Source of the DNA: a virus
Virus record (IMG/VR): IMGVR_UViG_3300027754_004582
Location: 1-64,000 of that record
Strand: one strand, 5' to 3'
Length of the DNA: 64,000 nt
Positions 63,132 to 64,000 of this stretch are shown one piece after another. The position numbers and the translations under genes were made by a program. Positions within the stretch are counted from its first letter, which is position 1, and each line of letters opens with the position of its first letter. Under the pieces are notes generated by a model, which worked only from the letters and a program-made list of their open reading frames with translations, was not told where the DNA came from and made no database searches.

Positions 63132-63864
63132 TATATGGTAAGTGTTGTTTTTGAATTTTTATTTTTTTGTTTTCACTTTCATTTAAATATTGCCTATGAA
63201 TTTTAATTGGAGAATATTGATTCCAATTATATGTTTGAGTATAAAAATTATTGTACATACCATGAGATACATCAGAATAAGAATTTTTTTGTGGTGCTAT
63301 AGGTAATACTGGTGCAAAACATTGAACAACAGGATAAACATGTTTAACCAATTGTTCATCAATAGGAAGAACATAATCTCCGCTTTGGAAAGCATATTCT
63401 TTAATATTTTCCACAAGTTGGAATGATGACACATCATAGATAAGAATATTTGTTGCAAATGTTTCTGTTAATCTATCATGTGGTTTTGGTGGTAAATTAG
63501 TTAAGTCTAACAACATGTTATACTTTTCACTAATATTCATTGGTCTATTTAAAGTTGGGGCCAAATTCATAACACCAAACTCAATGCCATCAATTTGTTT
63601 TTCCAAATCCTCAATAAACGATTTTGAATATGGCATCACATCACAATCATCTTCTATAACCATTACACGTTTATACCCTCTTTCTTTAGCAATATTTATA
63701 ATTCCTAAATGAGAAAGGGTACAACCCATATAGCTATTCCTATTAACAGCACTGAATACCTCGTAGTCCCAACCAATATAATCCAATTCAAATTTAATAT
63801 CCTCTAATCTATCTGGTCTTGTTTCTAAATTGACTACAAACTTTGGTAGTTCGTTGAATTTCAT
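63121..63864 (-). CDS. Family 25 glycosyltransferase
   Basis: 247 aa. GT25 signatures: KFVVNLETRPDRLEDI at 8-23, MGCTLSHLGIINIAKERGYK at 46-65 and MVIEDDCDV at 68-76, then FATNILIYDVSSF and a late PIDEQLV. GT25 enzymes transfer hexoses onto lipooligosaccharide or onto collagen hydroxylysine. That is of interest because this phage carries collagen-like and Thr-rich fibre proteins, although the target is unknown. It overlaps the YibB-like gene by 11 bases and starts inside a TAATG overlap with the cut upstream gene. Confidence 0.85.
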   Translation of the reverse strand: MKFNELPKFVVNLETRPDRLEDIKFELDYIGWDYEVFSAVNRNSYMGCTLSHLGIINIAKERGYKRVMVIEDDCDVMPYSKSFIEDLEKQIDGIEFGVMNLAPTLNRPMNISEKYNMLLDLTNLPPKPHDRLTETFATNILIYDVSSFQLVENIKEYAFQSGDYVLPIDEQLVKHVYPVVQCFAPVLPIAPQKNSYSDVSHGMYNNFYTQTYNWNQYSPIKIHRQYLNESENKKIKIQKQHLPYNVN

Positions 63865-64000
63865 TAACTAACGTTATTATGGTTTAATTGGCCTGTTAAT
63901 CTATCACACCAACCTTTTGATTCTGAGTGTGGCCAAACAACCCAATATGATGGTAATTCAGTTGTTTGGAATTCTCTCCAAACTTTACAATATCCGTCAG
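63864..64000 (-). CDS. Unknown protein, 5' part outside the window
   Basis: The last 44 codons of a minus-strand gene (reads ...DGYCKVWREFQTTELPSYWV ... WCDRLTGQLNHNN) end in TAA at 63866-63864, which overlaps the GT25 start by one base. Probably another gene of the glycosyltransferase operon. Too short to classify. Confidence 0.65.
   Translation of the reverse strand, partial: DGYCKVWREFQTTELPSYWVVWPHSESKGWCDRLTGQLNHNNVS

Overview
The window is a 64 kb piece of a large contractile-tailed (T4-like) bacteriophage genome. It is AT-rich and densely coded. I identify a tail sheath, tail tube, tape measure candidate, baseplate wedge proteins (gp6, gp25 and gp53-like), a hub-like giant protein, a gp13-like neck protein, and a T4-type replication/recombination set (family B DNA polymerase, DnaB-like helicase, UvsX/RecA, gp32-like SSB, FEN-type exonuclease). 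I find no capsid, portal, terminase, integrase or tRNA gene, so this is an internal part of a bigger genome, or a metagenomic contig of one.

The host is probably a member of the Bacteroidetes. One surface protein is built of SprB-type repeats, which are known from Bacteroidetes gliding adhesins. A small DUF5522-like protein common in that phylum is present. Most start codons lack a Shine-Dalgarno and sit in A/T-rich leaders. Instead, a short motif reading TATTTAT(A/C/T) in the coding direction lies a few to about 60 bases upstream of at least 16 gene starts, on both strands.

Layout. (1) 1-18690, minus: receptor-binding and baseplate-periphery genes. These are a collagen-like fibre (cut at the window edge), a Thr-Pro-rich protein, a Cys-repeat protein, an SprB-repeat protein, a gpI-like tail protein, a PKD protein and a 1645-aa protein with a multi-helix hydrophobic block. 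(2) 18785-21099, minus: gp6 and gp25. (3) 21120-28459, minus: nucleotide and DNA metabolism, read as gp32, a small ORF, UvsX, exonuclease, a duplicated small protein, replicative helicase, class II ribonucleotide reductase and the DUF5522-like gene. (4) 28543-52067, minus: neck/tail genes, read as two neck/terminator candidates, sheath, HAD protein, tube, gp26-like chaperone with a probable frameshift extension, tape measure, two giant baseplate/hub proteins and a gp53-like protein. (5) 50354-50515, plus: a tiny ribbon-helix-helix-like gene antisense to this block. (6) 52115-57327, plus: SET protein, SNF2 helicase, a superoxide dismutase fused to a nuclease-like domain, gp13-like neck protein and a small unknown. 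(7) 57304-60093, minus: DNA polymerase. (8) 60184-64000, minus: an unknown gene, three overlapping glycosyltransferase-type genes and a cut gene.

Many neighbouring genes share TAATG stop/start overlaps, which implies translational coupling. Intrinsic terminator hairpins follow gp32, sheath, tube, the chaperone extension and the Pro-rich gene. Three of them (after gp32, sheath and tube) directly abut the next start codon, which would lower expression of the genes downstream of the highest-copy products. The least expected items are the SOD-nuclease fusion in a SET/SNF2 island, the frameshifted chaperone ORF, the recurring upstream motif, and the hydrophobic block inside a baseplate-cluster giant.
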